In this document: positions 45,601 to 45,815 of the stretch, one piece after another
Numbering within the stretch: the first letter of the stretch is position 1
Layout: each line of letters begins with the position of its first letter
Source: Hyphomicrobiales bacterium
GTDB lineage: Bacteria > Pseudomonadota > Alphaproteobacteria > Rhizobiales > Devosiaceae
Length of the DNA: 45,815 nt
Reading direction: 5' to 3'
Assembly (NCBI GenBank): GCA_015490455.1
Contig: WFXU01000020.1
Span: 1 to 45,815 of the forward strand
Position numbers and translations under genes: made by a program
Notes under the pieces: model-generated
What the model saw: the letters and a program-made list of their open reading frames with translations, nothing else
Database searches by the model: none
Told to the model about the DNA's origin: nothing

Positions 45601-45815
45601 CTACCCACATTAATTGCATCACCGAAATATATCCTAAACTAACTGCCATTTCTGACATTACTCTCTACAATCAACTCAATAGTCCACGCCCCACAATCAG
45701 CCCTACAAAATTACCCTCAAAACTACCCTACAATTTACCCATGCCCCAGCCATTCACCCTCTAAAACCACACCATACAACTTCAAATAACTCAACTTATC
45801 GGAATAAATATACTA
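45601..45815. other. Extremely G-poor, C-rich non-coding tail with short tandem units
   Basis: By direct count the 215 bases hold 11 G and 73 C on the plus strand. Inside, 45701-45740 has three imperfect 12-13 base units beginning CCCT and ending TA, followed by a fourth CCC. All frames contain stops, so I see no gene. The 411-base region from 45405 holds only this, the terminator and heptamer array C. Confidence 0.6.

Overview
The window is an AT-rich bacterial chromosome segment, most likely from an alphaproteobacterium and plausibly the Rhizobiales. Three things point there: an F1-ATPase assembly chaperone of the ATP12 family, the order secY-adk-rpsM-rpsK-rpoA-rplQ without rpmJ, and the run rarA-crcB-rluC-HAD phosphatase-ATP12 just behind rplQ. 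No rRNA, tRNA, CRISPR array, insertion sequence or phage gene was recognised.

Layout. (1) 1-441 is the 3' end of a Type ISP-like restriction-modification gene, followed by a small hypothetical gene. (2) 797-4727, minus strand: a sodium/calcium exchanger, uvrC, pgsA and a DUF1232 membrane protein, probably one transcription unit. (3) 5029-7311, plus strand: a glycine-zipper protein, a 580-base gap holding a terminator, a heptamer repeat and a structured GC-richer patch, then a diheme plus a tetraheme (NapC/NirT) cytochrome c gene behind a perfect FNR/FixK-type box. (4) 7431-8989, minus strand: a DUF2853 protein and two tandem secreted YbjN-like paralogues. (5) 9590-27912: the str, S10, spc and alpha ribosomal operons as one co-directional block of 31 genes, starting from a good promoter and a roughly 240-base leader, and closed by a strong intrinsic terminator. 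(6) 27984-32143: rarA, crcB, rluC, a HAD phosphatase and the ATP12 chaperone, tightly coupled. (7) 32356-45404: a small secreted protein, then a purine-catabolism island. Here allA, allE and a puuE-uraD fusion run leftward, and uraH, xdhA, xdhB, xdhC and a four-gene BMP-family ABC importer run rightward from a shared intergenic region. (8) 45405-45815: terminator, a third heptamer array and an extremely G-poor tail.

The purine island reads as a nitrogen-scavenging unit. The importer probably brings in purine nucleosides or bases, XdhAB oxidises hypoxanthine/xanthine to urate, UraH and UraD turn 5-hydroxyisourate into allantoin, PuuE opens allantoin, and AllE and AllA finish to ammonia, urea and glyoxylate. 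Two steps are not encoded here: urate oxidation, and allantoate to ureidoglycine.

The observations most worth a second look are the FNR-box cytochrome pair without a visible terminal reductase, the three dispersed arrays of a 7-base repeat (consensus AARTCRG), the structured patch near 5560-5740, the possible leader ORF before rpsL, the pathway gaps in purine catabolism, and the strand-skewed tail.
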